64,000 bases of DNA from Acanthosepion lycidas (Eukaryota; Mollusca; Cephalopoda; Sepiida; Sepiidae). Where the stretch lies: assembly GCA_963932145.1 (NCBI GenBank), contig OZ010577.1, positions 14,423,889 to 14,487,888 on the forward strand. The letters are read 5' to 3'. This document shows, in pieces, positions 24,493 to 37,160 of the stretch. Each line of letters starts with the position of its first letter. The stretch's first letter is position 1. A program made the position numbers and the translations under genes. The notes below the pieces were generated by a model, which was not told the DNA's origin, did not search any database, and saw nothing but the letters and a program-made list of their open reading frames with translations.

Positions 24493-26303
24493 GTGAGCGT
24501 AGCATGCAAAGGTTACGACTCACGTAACAGGGATTTCCTTGAAAAAATGTGTGGACGCAAAATGGGTGATCGCTGTATGTTTCTCTCCTGCCGTGCGTTC
24601 TATTTACCTTTACATTATTTCATTTCACTTTATGAACAGGCATGAGCCTCCTCTAAAACCGGCTTACAATTATTTTTCATTCGAACTCATACAGTGAGCG
24701 TAGCATGGAAAGGATACTATTCATATAACAGGGATTTCCTTGAAAAACTGTGTGGACGCAAAATGGGTGATCGCTGTATGTTTCTCTCCTGCCGTGCGTT
24801 CTATTTACCTTTTCATTCTTTCATTTAACTTTATGAACAGGCAAGAGGCTCCTCTAAAAGCTGCTTACAATTATTTTTCATTCGAACTCATACAGTGAGC
24901 GTAGCATGCAACGGTTACGACTCACGTAACAGGGATTTCCTTGAAAAACTGTGTGGACGCAAAATGAGTGATCGCTGTATGTTTCTCTCCTGCCGTGCGT
25001 TCTATTTACCTTTACATTCTTTCATTTCACTTTATGAACAGGCAAGAGCCTCCTCTAAAACCGGCTTACAATTAACCTTTCATTTGAACTCATACAGTGA
25101 GCGTAGCATGCAAAGGTTACGACTCACGTAACAGGGATTTACTTGAAAAAATGTGTGGACGCAAAGTGGGTGATCGCTGTATGTTTCTCTCCTGCCGTGC
25201 GTTCTATTTACCTTTACATTCTTTCATTTAACTTTATGAACAGGCAAGGGCCTCCTCTAAAACCGGCTTACAATTATTTTTCATTCGAACTCATACAGTG
25301 AGCGTAGCATGCAAAGGTTACGACTCACGTAACAGGGATTTCCTTTAAAAAATGTGTGGACGCAAAATGGGTGATCGCTGTATGTTTCTCTCCTGCCGTG
25401 CGTTCTATTTACCTTTACATTCTTTCATTTCACTTTATGAACATGCAAGAGCCTACTTTAAAACCGGCTTACAATTATTTTTCATTCGAACTCATACAGT
25501 GAGCGTAGCATGCAAAGGTTACGACTCACGTAACGGGGATTTCCTTGAAAAACTGTGTGGACGCAAAATGGGTGATCGCTGTATGTTTCTCTCCTGCCGT
25601 GCGTTCTATTTACCTTTACATTCTTTCATTTCACTTTATGAACAGGCAAGAGCCTCCTCTAAAACCGGCTGACAATTAACCTTTCATTTGAACTCATAGA
25701 TTGAGCGTAGCATGCAAAGGTTACGACTCACGTAACAGGGATTTCCTTGAAAAAATGTGTGGACGCAAAATGGGTGATCGCTGTATGTTTCTCTCCTGCC
25801 GTGCGTTCTATTTACCTTTACATTCTTTCATTTCACTTTATGAACAGGCAAGAGCCTCCTCTAAAACCGGCTTACAATTATTTTTCATTCGAACTCATAC
25901 AGTGAGCGTAGCATGCAAATGATACTATTCATATAACAGGGATTTCCTTGAAAAACTGTGTGGACGCAAAATGGGTGATCGCTGTATGTTTCTCTCCTGC
26001 CGTGCGTTCTATTTACCTTTACATTCTTTCATTTAACTTTATGAACAGGCAAGAGGCTCCTCTAAAAGCTGCTTACAATTATTTTTCATTCGAACTCATA
26101 CAGTGAGCGTAGCATGCAACGGTTACGACTCACGTAACAGGGATTTCCTTGAAAAACTGTGTGGACGCAAAATGAGTGATCGCTGTATGTTTCTCTCCTG
26201 CCGTGCGTTCTATTTACCTTTACATTCTTTCATTTAACTTTATGAACTGGCAAGAGCCTCCTATAAAAGCTGCTTACAATTATTTTTCATTCGAACTCAT
26301 ACA
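24493..26303 (+). repeat. Irregular 4-mer/6-mer series marked by ATTAACC insertions
   Basis: Two related runs can be read, the first starting in the last monomer of the preceding unit. Run 1 (24293-25096) has ATTAACC before it, then GAAAAAATGTG (24293, 24493), class B (24694), and GCAACGG with AAAATGAGTG (24895). Run 2 (25097-26303) has ATTAACC, GAAAAAATG, CTTTAAAAAATG (25298), AACGGGGATT (25499), a second ATTAACC (before 25701), class B with AAATGATAC making TGA (25902), and GCAACGG with AAAATGAGTG (26103). Run 2 is run 1 with two more monomers. GCATGAGCC at about 24631 and CTGACAATTAACC at about 25668 add stops. Confidence 0.75.
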
Positions 26304-29300
26304 GTGAGCGTAGCATGCAAAGGTTACGACTCACGTAACAGGGATTTACTTGAAAAACTGTGTGGACGCAAAGTGGGTGATCGCTGTATGTTTCTCTCCT
26401 GCCGTGCGTTCTATTTACCTTTACATTCTTTCATTTCACTTTATGAACAGGCAAGAGCCTCCTCTAATACCGGCTTACAATTATTTTTCATTCGAACTCA
26501 TACAGTGAGCGTAGCATGCAAAGGTTACGACTCACGTAACAGGGATTTCCTTGAAAAACTGTGTGGACGCAAAATGGGTGATCGCTGTATGTTTCTCTCC
26601 TGCCGTGCGTTCTATTTACCTTTACATTCTTTCATTTCACTTTATGAACAGGCAAGAGCCTCCTCTAAAACCGGCTTGCAATTATTTTTCATTCGAACTC
26701 ATACACTGAGCGTAGCATGCAAAGGATACTATTCATATAACAGGGATTTCCTTGAAAAACTGTGTGGACGCAAAGTGGGTGATCGCTGTATGTTTCTCTC
26801 CTGACGTGCGTTCTATTTACCTTTACATTCTTTCATTTAACTTTATGAACAGGCAAGAGCCTCCACTAAAACCGGCTTACAATTATTTTTCATTCGAACT
26901 CATACAGTGAGCGTAACATGCAAAGGTTACGACTCACGTATCAGGAATTTACTTGAAAAACTGTGTGGACGCAAAGTGGGTGGCGCTGTATGTTTCTCTC
27001 CTGCCGTGCGTTCTATTTACCTTTACATTCTTTCATTTCACTTTATGAACAGGCAAGAGCCTCCTCTAAAACTGGCTTACAATTATTTTTCATTCGAACT
27101 CATACACTGAGCGTAGCATGCAAAGGATACTATTCATATAACAGGGATTTACTTGAAAAACTGTGTGGACGCAAAGTGGGTGATCGCTGTATGTTTCTCT
27201 CCTGCCGTGCGTTCTATTTACCTTTACATTCTTTCATTTAACTTTATGAACAGGCAAGAGCCTCCTCTAAAACCGGCTTACAATTATTTTTCATTCGAAC
27301 TCATACAGTGAGCGTAGCATGCAAAGGTTACGACTCACGTAACAGGGATTTCCTTGAAAAACTGTGTGGACGCAAAATGGGTGATCGCTGTATGTTTCTC
27401 TCCTACCGTGCGTTCTATTTACCTTTACATTCTTTCATTTCACTTTATGAACAGGCAAGAGGCTACTCTAAAAGCTGCTTACAATTATTTTTCATTCGAA
27501 CTCATACGGTGAGCGTGGCATGCAAAGGTTACGACTCACGTAACAGGGATTTCCTTGAAAAACTGTGTGGACGCAAAGTGGGTGATCGCTGTATGTTTCT
27601 CTCCTGCCGTGCGTTCTATTTACCTTTACATTCTTTCATTTCACTTTATGAAAGGCAAGAGCCTCCTCTAAAACCGGCTTACAATTATTTTTCATTCGAA
27701 CTCATACAGTGAGCGTAGCATGCAAAGGTTACTATTCATATAACAGGGATTTCCTTGAAAAACTGTGTGGACGCAAAGTGGGTGATCGCTGTATGTTTCT
27801 CTCCTGACGTGCGTTCTATTTACCTTTACATTCTTTCATTTAACTTTATGAACAGGCAAGAGCCTCCTCTGAAACCGGCTTACAATTATTTTTCATTCGA
27901 ACTCATACAGGGAGCGTAGCATGCAAAGGGTACGACTCACGTAACAGGGATTTCCTTGAAAAACTGTGTGGACGCAAAATGGGTGATCGCTGTATGTTTC
28001 TCTCCTGCCGTGCGTTCTATTTACCTTTACATTCTTTCATTTCACTTTATGAACAGGCAAGAGCCTCCTCTAAATCCGGCTTACAATTATTTTTCATTCG
28101 AACTCATACACTGAGCGTAGCATGCAAAGGATACTATTCATATAACAGGGATTTCCTTGAAAAACTGTGTGGACGCAAAGTGGGTGATCGCTGTATGTTT
28201 CTCTCCTGCCGTGCGTTCTATTTACCTTTACATTCTTTCATTTCACTTTATGAACAGGCAAGAGCCTCCTCTAAAACCGGCTTACAATTATTTTTCATTC
28301 GAACTCATACAGTGAGCGTAGCATGCAAAGGTTACGACTCACGTAACAGGGATTTCCTTGAAAAACTGTGTGGACGCAAAATGGGTGATCGCTGTATGTT
28401 TCTCTCCTACCGTGCGTTCTATTTACCTTTACATTCTTTCATTTCACTTTATGAACAGGCAAGAGGCTCCTCTAAAAGCTGCTTACAATTATTTTTCATT
28501 CGAACTCATACAGTGAGAGTAGCATGCAAAGGTTACGACTCACGTAACAGGGATTTCCTTGAAAAACTGTGTGGACGCAAAATGGGTGATCGCTGTATGT
28601 TTCTCTCCTGCCGTGCGTTCTATTTACCTTTACATTCTTTCATTTCACTTTATGAACAGGCAAGGGTCTCCTCTAAAACCGGCTTACAATTATTTTTCAT
28701 TCGAACTCATACAGTGAGCGTAGCATGCAAAGGATACTATTCATATAACAGGGATTTCCTTGAAAAACTGTGTGGACGCAAAGTGGGTGATCGCTGTATG
28801 TTTCTCTTCTGCCGTGCGTTCTATTTACCTTTACATTCTTTCATTTAACTTTATGAACAGGCAAGATCCTCCTCTAAAACCGGCTTACAATTATTTTTCA
28901 TTCGAACTCATACAGTGAGCGTAGCATGCAAATGTTACGACTCACGTAACAGGGATTTCCTTGAAAAACTGTGTGGACGCAAAATGGGTGAACGCTGTAT
29001 GTTTCTCTCCTACCGTGCGTTCTATTTACCTTTACATTCTTTCATTTCACTTTATGAACAGGCAAGAGGCTCCTCTAAAAGCTGCTTACAATTATTTTTC
29101 ATTCGAACTCATCCAGTGAGCGTGGCATGCAAAGGTTACGACTCACGTAACAGGGATTTACTTGAAAAACTGTGTGGACGCAAAGTGGGTGATCGCTGTA
29201 TGTTTCTCTCCTGCCGTGCGTTCTATTTACCTTTACATTCTTTCATTTCACTTTATGAACAGGCAAGAGCCTCCTCTAAAACCGGCTTACAATTATTTTT

Positions 29301-30523
29301 CATTCGAACTCATACAGTGAGCGTAGCATGCAAAGGTTACGACTCACGTAACAGGGATTTCCTTGAAAAACTGTGTGGACGCAAAATGGGTGATCGCTGT
29401 ATGTTTCTCTCCTGCCGTGCGTTCTATTTACCTTTACATTCTTTCATTTAACTTTATGAACAGGCAAGAGCCTCCTCTGAAACCGGCTTACAATTATTTT
29501 TCATTCGAACTCATACAGGGAGCGTAGCATGCAAAGGTTACGACTCACGTAACAGGGATTTCCTTGAAAAACTGTGTGGACGCAAAATGGGTGATCGCTG
29601 TATGTTTCTCTCCTGCCGTGCGTTCTATTTACCTTTACATTCTTTCATTTCACTTTATGAACAGGCAAGAGCCTCCTCTAAAACCGGCTTACAATTATTT
29701 TTCATTCGAACTCATACACTGAGCGTAGCATGCAAAGGATACTATTAATATAACAGGGATTTCCTTCAAAAACTGTGTGGACGCAAAGTGGGTGATCGCT
29801 GTATGTTTTTCTCCTGCCGTGCGTTCTATTTACCTTTACATTCTTTCATTTCACTTTATGAACAGGCAAGAGCCTCCTCTAAAACCGGCTTACAATTAAC
29901 TTTTCATTCGAACTCATACAGTGAGCGTAGCATGCAACGGTTACGACTCACGTAACAGGGATTTCCTTGAAAAACTGTGTGGACGCAAAATGAGTGATCG
30001 CTGTATGTTTCTCTCCTGCCGTGCGTTCTATTTACCTTTACATTCTTTCATTTAACTTTATGAACAGGCAAGAGCCTCCTCTAAAAGCTGCTTACAATTA
30101 TTTTTCATTCGAACTCATACAGTGAGCGTAGCATGCAAAGGTTACGACTCACGTAACAGGGATTTCCTTGAAAAAATGTGTGGACGCAAAATGGGTGATC
30201 GCTGTATATTTTTCTCCTGCCGTGCGTTCTATTTACCTTTACATTCTTTCATTTCACTTTATGAACAGGCAAGAGCCTCCTTTAAAACCGGCTTACAATT
30301 ATTTTTCATTCGAACTCATACAGTGAGCGTAGCATGCAAAGGTTACGACTCACGTAACAGGTATTTCCTTGAAAAAATGTGTGGACGCGAAATGGGTGAT
30401 CGCTGTATGTTTCTCTCCTGCCGTGCGTTCTATTTACCTTTCCATTCTTTCATTTCACTTTATGAACAGGCAAGAGCCTCCTTTAAAACAGGCTTACAAT
30501 TATTTTTCATTCGAACTCATACA
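26304..30523 (+). repeat. Mixed satellite segment with RGSSKSC-type markers
   Basis: About 21 monomers. The variant pair CTCCTACCG plus AAGAGGCTCCTCTAAAAGC recurs at 28312 and 28915, with a close relative at 27308 (AAGAGGCTAC). Each is next to class A monomers with altered landmarks (GTGAGAGTAG at 28513, GTGAGCGTGG at 27509 and 29116, GGGAGCG at 27910 and 29518). TGA-type monomers occur at 26706 and 27709. Deletions at 26982 (GGGTGGCGC) and 27651 (ATGAAAGGC) give 200-bp monomers. 29719 is the TATTAATATAAC type followed by ATTAAC at 29895, foreshadowing the units downstream. No strict period was found. Confidence 0.7.
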
Positions 30524-32333
30524 GTGAGCGTAGCATGCAAAGGTTACGACTCACGTAACGGGGATTTCCTTGAAAAACTTTTTGGACGCAAAATGGGTGA
30601 TCGCTGTATGTTTCTCTCCTGCCGTGCGTTCTATTTACCTTTACATTCTTTCATTTCACTTTATGAACAGGCAAGAGCCTCCTCTAAAACCGGCTTACAA
30701 TTATTTTTCATTCGAACTCATACAGTGGGCGTAGCATGCAAAGGATACTATTCATATTACAGGGATTTCCTTGAAAAACTGTGTGGACGCAAAATGGGTG
30801 ATCGCTGTATGTTTCTCTCCTGCCGTCTGTTCTATTTACCTTTACATTCTTTCATTTAACTTTATGAACAGGCAAGAGGCTCCTCTAAAAGCTGCTTACA
30901 ATTATTTTTCATTCGAACTCATACAGTGAGCGTAGCATGCAACGGTTACGACTCACGTAACAGGGATTTCCTTGAAAAACTGTGTGGACGCAAAATGAGT
31001 GATCGCTGTATATTTTTCTCCTGCCGTGCGTTCTATTTACCTTTACATTCTTTCATTTAACTTTATGAACAGGCAAGAGCCTCCTTTAAAACCGGCTTAC
31101 AATTATTTTTCATTCGAACTCATACAGTGAGCGTAGCATGCAAAGGTTACGACTCACGTAACAGGGATTTCCTTGAAAAACTGTGTGTAGGCAAAATGGG
31201 TGATCGCTGTATGTTTCTCTCCTTCCGTGCGTTCTATTTACCTTTACATTTTTTCATTTCACTTTATGAACAGGCAAGAGCCTCCTCTAAAGCCGGCTTA
31301 CAATTATTTTTCATTCGAACTCATACAGTGAGCGTAGCATGCTAAGGTTACGACTCACGTAACAGGGATTTCCTTGAAAAACTGTGTGGACACAAAATGG
31401 GTGATCGCTGAATGTTTCTCTCCTGCCGTGCGTTCTATTTACCTTTACATTCTTTCATTTCACTTCATGAACAGTCAAGAGCCTACTCTAAAACTGGCTT
31501 ACAATTATTTTTCATTCGAACTCATACACTGAGCGTAGCATGCAAAGGATACTATTCATATAACAGGGATTTCCTTGAAAAACTGTGTGGACGCAAAGTG
31601 GGTGATCGCTGTATGTTTCTCTCCTGCCGTGCGTTCTATTTACCTTTACATTCTTTCATTTAACTTTATGAACAGGCAAGAGCCTCCTCTAAAACCGGCT
31701 TACAATTATTTTTCATTCGAACTCATACAGTGAGCGTAGCATGCAAAGGTTACGACTCACGTAACAGGGATTTCCTTGAAAAACTGTGTGGACGCAAAGT
31801 GGGTGATCGCTGTATGTTTCTCTCCTGCCGTGCGTTCTATTTACCTTTACATTCTTTCATTTCACTTTATGAACAGGCAAGGGTCTCCACTAAAACCGGC
31901 TTACAATTATTTTTCATTCGAACTCATACAGTGAGCGTAGCATCCAAAGGTTACGACTCACGTAACAGGGATTTCCTTGAAAAACTGTGTGGACGCAAAA
32001 TGGGTGATCGCTGTATGTTTCTCTCCTGCCGTGCGTTCTATTTACCTTTACATTCTTTCATTTCACTTTATGAACAGGCAAGGGTCTCCTCTAAAACCGG
32101 CTTACAAATATTTTTCATTCGAACTCATACAGTGAGCGTAGCATGCAAAGGATACTATTAATATAACAGGGATTTCCTTCAAAAACTGTGTGGACGCAAA
32201 GTGGGTGATCGCTGTATGTTTTTCTCCTGCCGTGCGTTCTATTTACCTTTCCATTCTTTCATTTCACTTTATGAACAGGCAAGAGCCTCCTCTAAAACCG
32301 GCTTACAATTAACTTTTCATTCGAACTCATACA
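30524..32333 (+). repeat. 9-mer higher-order unit, copy 1 (1,810 bp)
   Basis: Monomers 30524, 30725, 30926, 31127, 31328, 31529, 31730, 31931 and 32132. Markers are AACGGGGATT (30524), CAGTGGGCG with CATATTACAGG (30725), GCAACGG with GTATATTTTTC (30926), GTGTGTAGGC (31127), GCATGCTAAGG (31328), CAGTCAAGAGCCTACTC (31328 tail), GCATCCAAAGG (31931), TATTAATATAAC with CTTCAAAAAC (32132), and the terminal ATTAAC insertion that makes it 9 x 201 + 1. The second copy follows at once. Confidence 0.92.
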
Positions 32334-34143
32334 GTGAGCGTAGCATGCAAAGGTTACGACTCACGTAACGGGGATTTCCTTGAAAAACTGTTTGGACGCA
32401 AAATGGGTGATCGCTGTATGTTTCTCTCCTGCCGTGCGTTCTATTTACCTTTACATTCTTTCATTTCACTTTATGAACAGGCAAGAGCCTCCTCTAAAAC
32501 CGGCTTACAATTATTTTTCATTCGAACTCATACAGTGGGCGTAGCATGCAAAGGATACTATTCATATTACAGGGATTTCCTTGAAAAACTGTGTGGACGC
32601 AAAATGGGTGATCGCTGTATGTTTCTCTCCTGCCGTCTGTTCTATTTACCTTTACATTCTTTCATTTAACTTTATGAACAGGCAAGAGGCTCCTCTAAAA
32701 GCTGCTTACAATTATTTTTCATTCGAACTCATACAGTGAGCGTAGCATGCAACGGTTACGACTCACGTAACAGGGATTTCCTTGAAAAACTGTGTGGACG
32801 CAAAATGAGTGATCGCTGTATATTTTTCTCCTGCCGTGCGTTCTATTTACCTTTACATTCTTTCATTTAACTTTATGAACAGGCAAGAGCCTCCTTTAAA
32901 ACCGGCTTACAATTATTTTTCATTCGAACTCATACAGTGAGCGTAGCATGCAAAGGTTACGACTCACGTAACAGGGATTTCCTTGAAAAACTGTGTGTAG
33001 GCAAAATGGGTGATCGCTGTATGTTTCTCTCCTTCCGTGCGTTCTATTTACCTTTACATTTTTTCATTTCACTTTATGAACAGGCAAGAGCCTCCTCTAA
33101 AGCCGGCTTACAATTATTTTTCATTCGAACTCATACAGTGAGCGTAGCATGCTAAGGTTACGACTCACGTAACAGGGATTTCCTTGAAAAACTGTGTGGA
33201 CACAAAATGGGTGATCGCTGAATGTTTCTCTCCTGCCGTGCGTTCTATTTACCTTTACATTCTTTCATTTCACTTCATGAACAGTCAAGAGCCTACTCTA
33301 AAACTGGCTTACAATTATTTTTCATTCGAACTCATACACTGAGCGTAGCATGCAAAGGATACTATTCATATAACAGGGATTTCCTTGAAAAACTGTGTGG
33401 ACGCAAAGTGGGTGATCGCTGTATGTTTCTCTCCTGCCGTGCGTTCTATTTACCTTTACATTCTTTCATTTAACTTTATGAACAGGCAAGAGCCTCCTCT
33501 AAAACCGGCTTACAATTATTTTTCATTCGAACTCATACAGTGAGCGTAGCATGCAAAGGTTACGACTCACGTAACAGGGATTTCCTTGAAAAACTGTGTG
33601 GACGCAAAGTGGGTGATCGCTGTATGTTTCTCTCCTGCCGTGCGTTCTATTTACCTTTACATTCTTTCATTTCACTTTATGAACAGGCAAGGGTCTCCAC
33701 TAAAACCGGCTTACAATTATTTTTCATTCGAACTCATACAGTGAGCGTAGCATCCAAAGGTTACGACTCACGTAACAGGGATTTCCTTGAAAAACTGTGT
33801 GGACGCAAAATGGGTGATCGCTGTATGTTTCTCTCCTGCCGTGCGTTCTATTTACCTTTACATTCTTTCATTTCACTTTATGAACAGGCAAGGGTCTCCT
33901 CTAAAACCGGCTTACAAATATTTTTCATTCGAACTCATACAGTGAGCGTAGCATGCAAAGGATACTATTAATATAACAGGGATTTCCTTCAAAAACTGTG
34001 TGGACGCAAAGTGGGTGATCGCTGTATGTTTTTCTCCTGCCGTGCGTTCTATTTACCTTTACATTCTTTCATTTCACTTTATGAACAGGCAAGAGCCTCC
34101 TCTAAAACCGGCTTACAATTAACTTTTCATTCGAACTCATACA
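32334..34143 (+). repeat. 9-mer higher-order unit, copy 2 (1,810 bp)
   Basis: Repeats the preceding unit at offset 1,810 in every marker, including the ATTAAC insertion (34118). I noticed only two base differences: 30580 T versus 32390 G, and 32251 C versus 34061 A. Near-identity indicates recent duplication, or possibly an assembly duplication. Its last two monomers (33741, 33942) reappear as the tail of each later 34144-type unit, linking the two families of units. Confidence 0.92.
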
Positions 34144-36154
34144 GTGAGCGTAGCATGCAAAGTTTACGACTCACGTAACAGGGATTTACTTGAAAAAATG
34201 TGTGGACGCAAAGTGGGTGATCGCTGTATGTTTCTCTCCTGCCGTGCGTTCTATTTACCTTTACATTCTTTCATTTAACTTTATGAACAGGCAAGGGCCT
34301 CCTCTAAAACTGGCTTACAATTATTTTTCATTCGAACTCATACAGTGAGCGTAGCATGCAAAGGTTACGACTCACGTAACAGGGATTTCCTTGAAAAACT
34401 GTGTGGACGCAAAATGGGTGATCGCTCTATGTTTCTCTCCTGCCGTGCGTTCTATTTACCTTTACATTCTTTCATTTCACTTTATGAACAGGCAAGAGCC
34501 TCCTCTAAAAGATGCTTACAATTATTTTTCATTCGAACTCATACAGTGAGCGTAGCATGCAAAGGTTACGACTCACGTAACAGGGATTTACTTGAAAAAC
34601 TGTGTGGACGCAAAGTGGGTGATCGCTGTATGTTTCTCTCGTGCCGTGCGTTCTATTTACCTTTACATTCTTTCATTTCACTTTATGAACAGGCAAGAGC
34701 CTCCTCTAAAACCGGCTTAAAATTATTTTTCATTCGAACTCATACAGTGAGCGTAGCATGCAATGGTTACAACTCACGTAACAGGGATTTCCTTGAAAAA
34801 CTGTGTGGACGCAAAATGGGTGATCGCTGTATGTTTCTCTCCTGCCGTGCGTTCTATTTACCTTTACATTCTTTCATTTCACTTTATGAACAGGCAAGGG
34901 CCTCCTCTAAAACCGGCTTACAATTATTTTTCATTCGAACTCATACAGTGAGCGTAGCATGCAAAGGTTACGACTCACGTAACAGGGATTTACTTGAAAA
35001 ACTGTGTGGACGCAAAGTGGGTGATCGCTGTATGTTTCACTCCTGCCGTGCGTTCTATTTACCTTTACGTTCTTTCATTTCACTTTATGAACAGGCAAGT
35101 GCCTCCTCTAACACCGGCTTACAATTATTTTTCATTCGAACTCATACACTGAGCGTAGCATGCAAAGGATACTATTCATATAACAGGGATTTCCTTGAAA
35201 AACTGTGTGGACGCAAAGTGGGTGATCGCTGTATGTTTCTCTCCTGCCGTGCGTTCTATTTACCTTTACATTCTTTCATTTAACTTTATGAACAGGCAAG
35301 AGCCTCCTCTAAAACCGGCTTACAATTATTTTTCATTCGAACTCATACAGTGAGCGTAGCATGCAAAGGTTACGACTCACGTAACAGGGATTTCCTTGAA
35401 AAACTGTGTGGACGCAAAATGGGTGATCGCTGTATGTTTCTCTCCTACCGTGCGTTCTATTTACCTTTACATTCTTTCATTTCACTTTATGAACAGGCAA
35501 GGGCCTCCTCTAAAACCGGCTTGCAATTATTTTTCATTCGAACTCATACAGTGAGCGTAGCATGCAAAGGTTACGACTCACGTAACAGGGATTTACTTGA
35601 AAAACTGTGTGGACGCAAAGTGGGTGATCGCTGTATGTTTCTCTCCTGCCGTGCGTTCTATTTACCTTTACATTCTTTCATTTCACTTTATGAACAGGCA
35701 AGGGTCTCCACTAAAACCGGCTTACAATTATTTTTCATTCGAACTCATACAGTGAGCGTAGCATCCAAAGGTTACGACTCACGTAACAGGGATTTCCTTG
35801 AAAAACTGTGTGGACGCAAAATGGGTGATCGCTGTATGTTTCTCTCCTGCCGTGCGTTCTATTTACCTTTACATTCTTTCATTTCACTTTATGAACAGGC
35901 AAGGGTCTCCTCTAAAACCGGCTTACAAATATTTTTCATTCGAACTCATACAGTGAGCGTAGCATGCAAAGGATACTATTAATATAACAGGGATTTCCTT
36001 CAAAAACTGTGTGGACGCAAAGTGGGTGATCGCTGTATGTTTTTCTCCTGCCGTGCGTTCTATTTACCTTTACATTCTTTCATTTCACTTTATGAACAGG
36101 CAAAAGCCTCCTCTAAAACCGGCTTACAATTAACTTTTCATTCGAACTCATACA
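34144..36154 (+). repeat. 10-mer higher-order unit, full-length copy A (2,011 bp)
   Basis: Monomers a1-a10: 34144 (AAAGTTTACG, GAAAAAATGTG), 34345 (GATCGCTCTATG), 34546 (AAAAGATGC at its head, CTCGTGCCG), 34747 (GCAATGGTTACAAC), 34948 (TTTCACTCC), 35149 (class B after CACTGAGC), 35350 (CTCCTACCG), 35551 (GGGATTTAC, GGGTCTCCACTAAAACC), 35752 (GCATCCAAAGG, CTTACAAATA) and 35953 (TATTAATATAAC, CTTCAAAAAC, then ATTAAC +1). This is the longest form of the unit; the next two copies are shortened versions. Confidence 0.9.
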
Positions 36155-37160
36155 GTGAGCGTAGCATGCAAAGTTTACGACTCACGTAACAGGGATTTAC
36201 TTGAAAAAATGTGTGGACGCAAAGTGGGTGATCGCTGTATGTTTCTCTCCTGCCGTGCGTTCTATTTACCTTTACATTCTTTCATTTAACTTTATGAACA
36301 GGCAAGGGCCTCCTCTAAAACTGGCTTACAATTATTTTTCATTCGAACTCATACAGTGAGCGTAGCATGCAAAGGTTACGACTCACGTAACAGGGATTTC
36401 CTTGAAAAACTGTGTGGACGCAAAATGGGTGATCGCTCTATGTTTCTCTCCTGCCGTGCGTTCTATTTACCTTTACATTCTTTCATTTCACTTTATGAAC
36501 AGGCAAGAGCCTCCTCTAAAAGATGCTTACAATTATTTTTCATTCGAACTCATACAGTGAGCGTAGCATGCAAAGGTTACGACTCACGTAACAGGGATTT
36601 ACTTGAAAAACTGTGTGGACGCAAAGTGGGTGATCGCTGTATGTTTCTCTCGTGCCGTGCGTTCTATTTACCTTTACATTCTTTCATTTCACTTTATGAA
36701 CAGGCAAGGGTCTCCACTAAAACCGGCTTACAATTATTTTTCATTCAAACTCATACAGTGAGCGTAGCATCCAAAGGTTACGACTCACGTAACAGGGATT
36801 TCCTTGAAAAACTGTGTGGACGCAAAATGGGTGATCGCTGTATGTTTCTCTCCTGCCGTGCGTTCTATTTACCTTTACATTCTTTCATTTCACTTTATGA
36901 ACAGGCAAGGGTCTCCTCTAAAACCGGCTTACAAATATTTTTCATTCGAACTCATACAGTGAGCGTAGCATGCAAAGGATACTATTAATATAACAGGGAT
37001 TTCCTTCAAAAACTGTGTGGACGCAAAGTGGGTGATCGCTGTATGTTTTTCTCCTGCCGTGCGTTCTATTTACCTTTACATTCTTTCATTTCACTTTATG
37101 AACAGGCAAAAGCCTCCTCTAAAACCGGCTTACAATTAACTTTTCATTCGAACTCATACA
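36155..37160 (+). repeat. 5-mer contracted unit, copy B (1,006 bp)
   Basis: Order is a1 (36155), a2 (36356), a3/a8 hybrid (36557), a9 (36758), a10 (36959). The hybrid monomer has the a3-specific CTCGTGCCG at about 36650 and the a8-specific GGGTCTCCACTAAAACC from about 36708, so five monomers were removed by an exchange within 36652-36708. It shares GGCAAAAGCC near its end with copy A (about 36100 and 37107), which supports descent from copy A. Private: CATTCAAAC before 36758. Confidence 0.92.
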
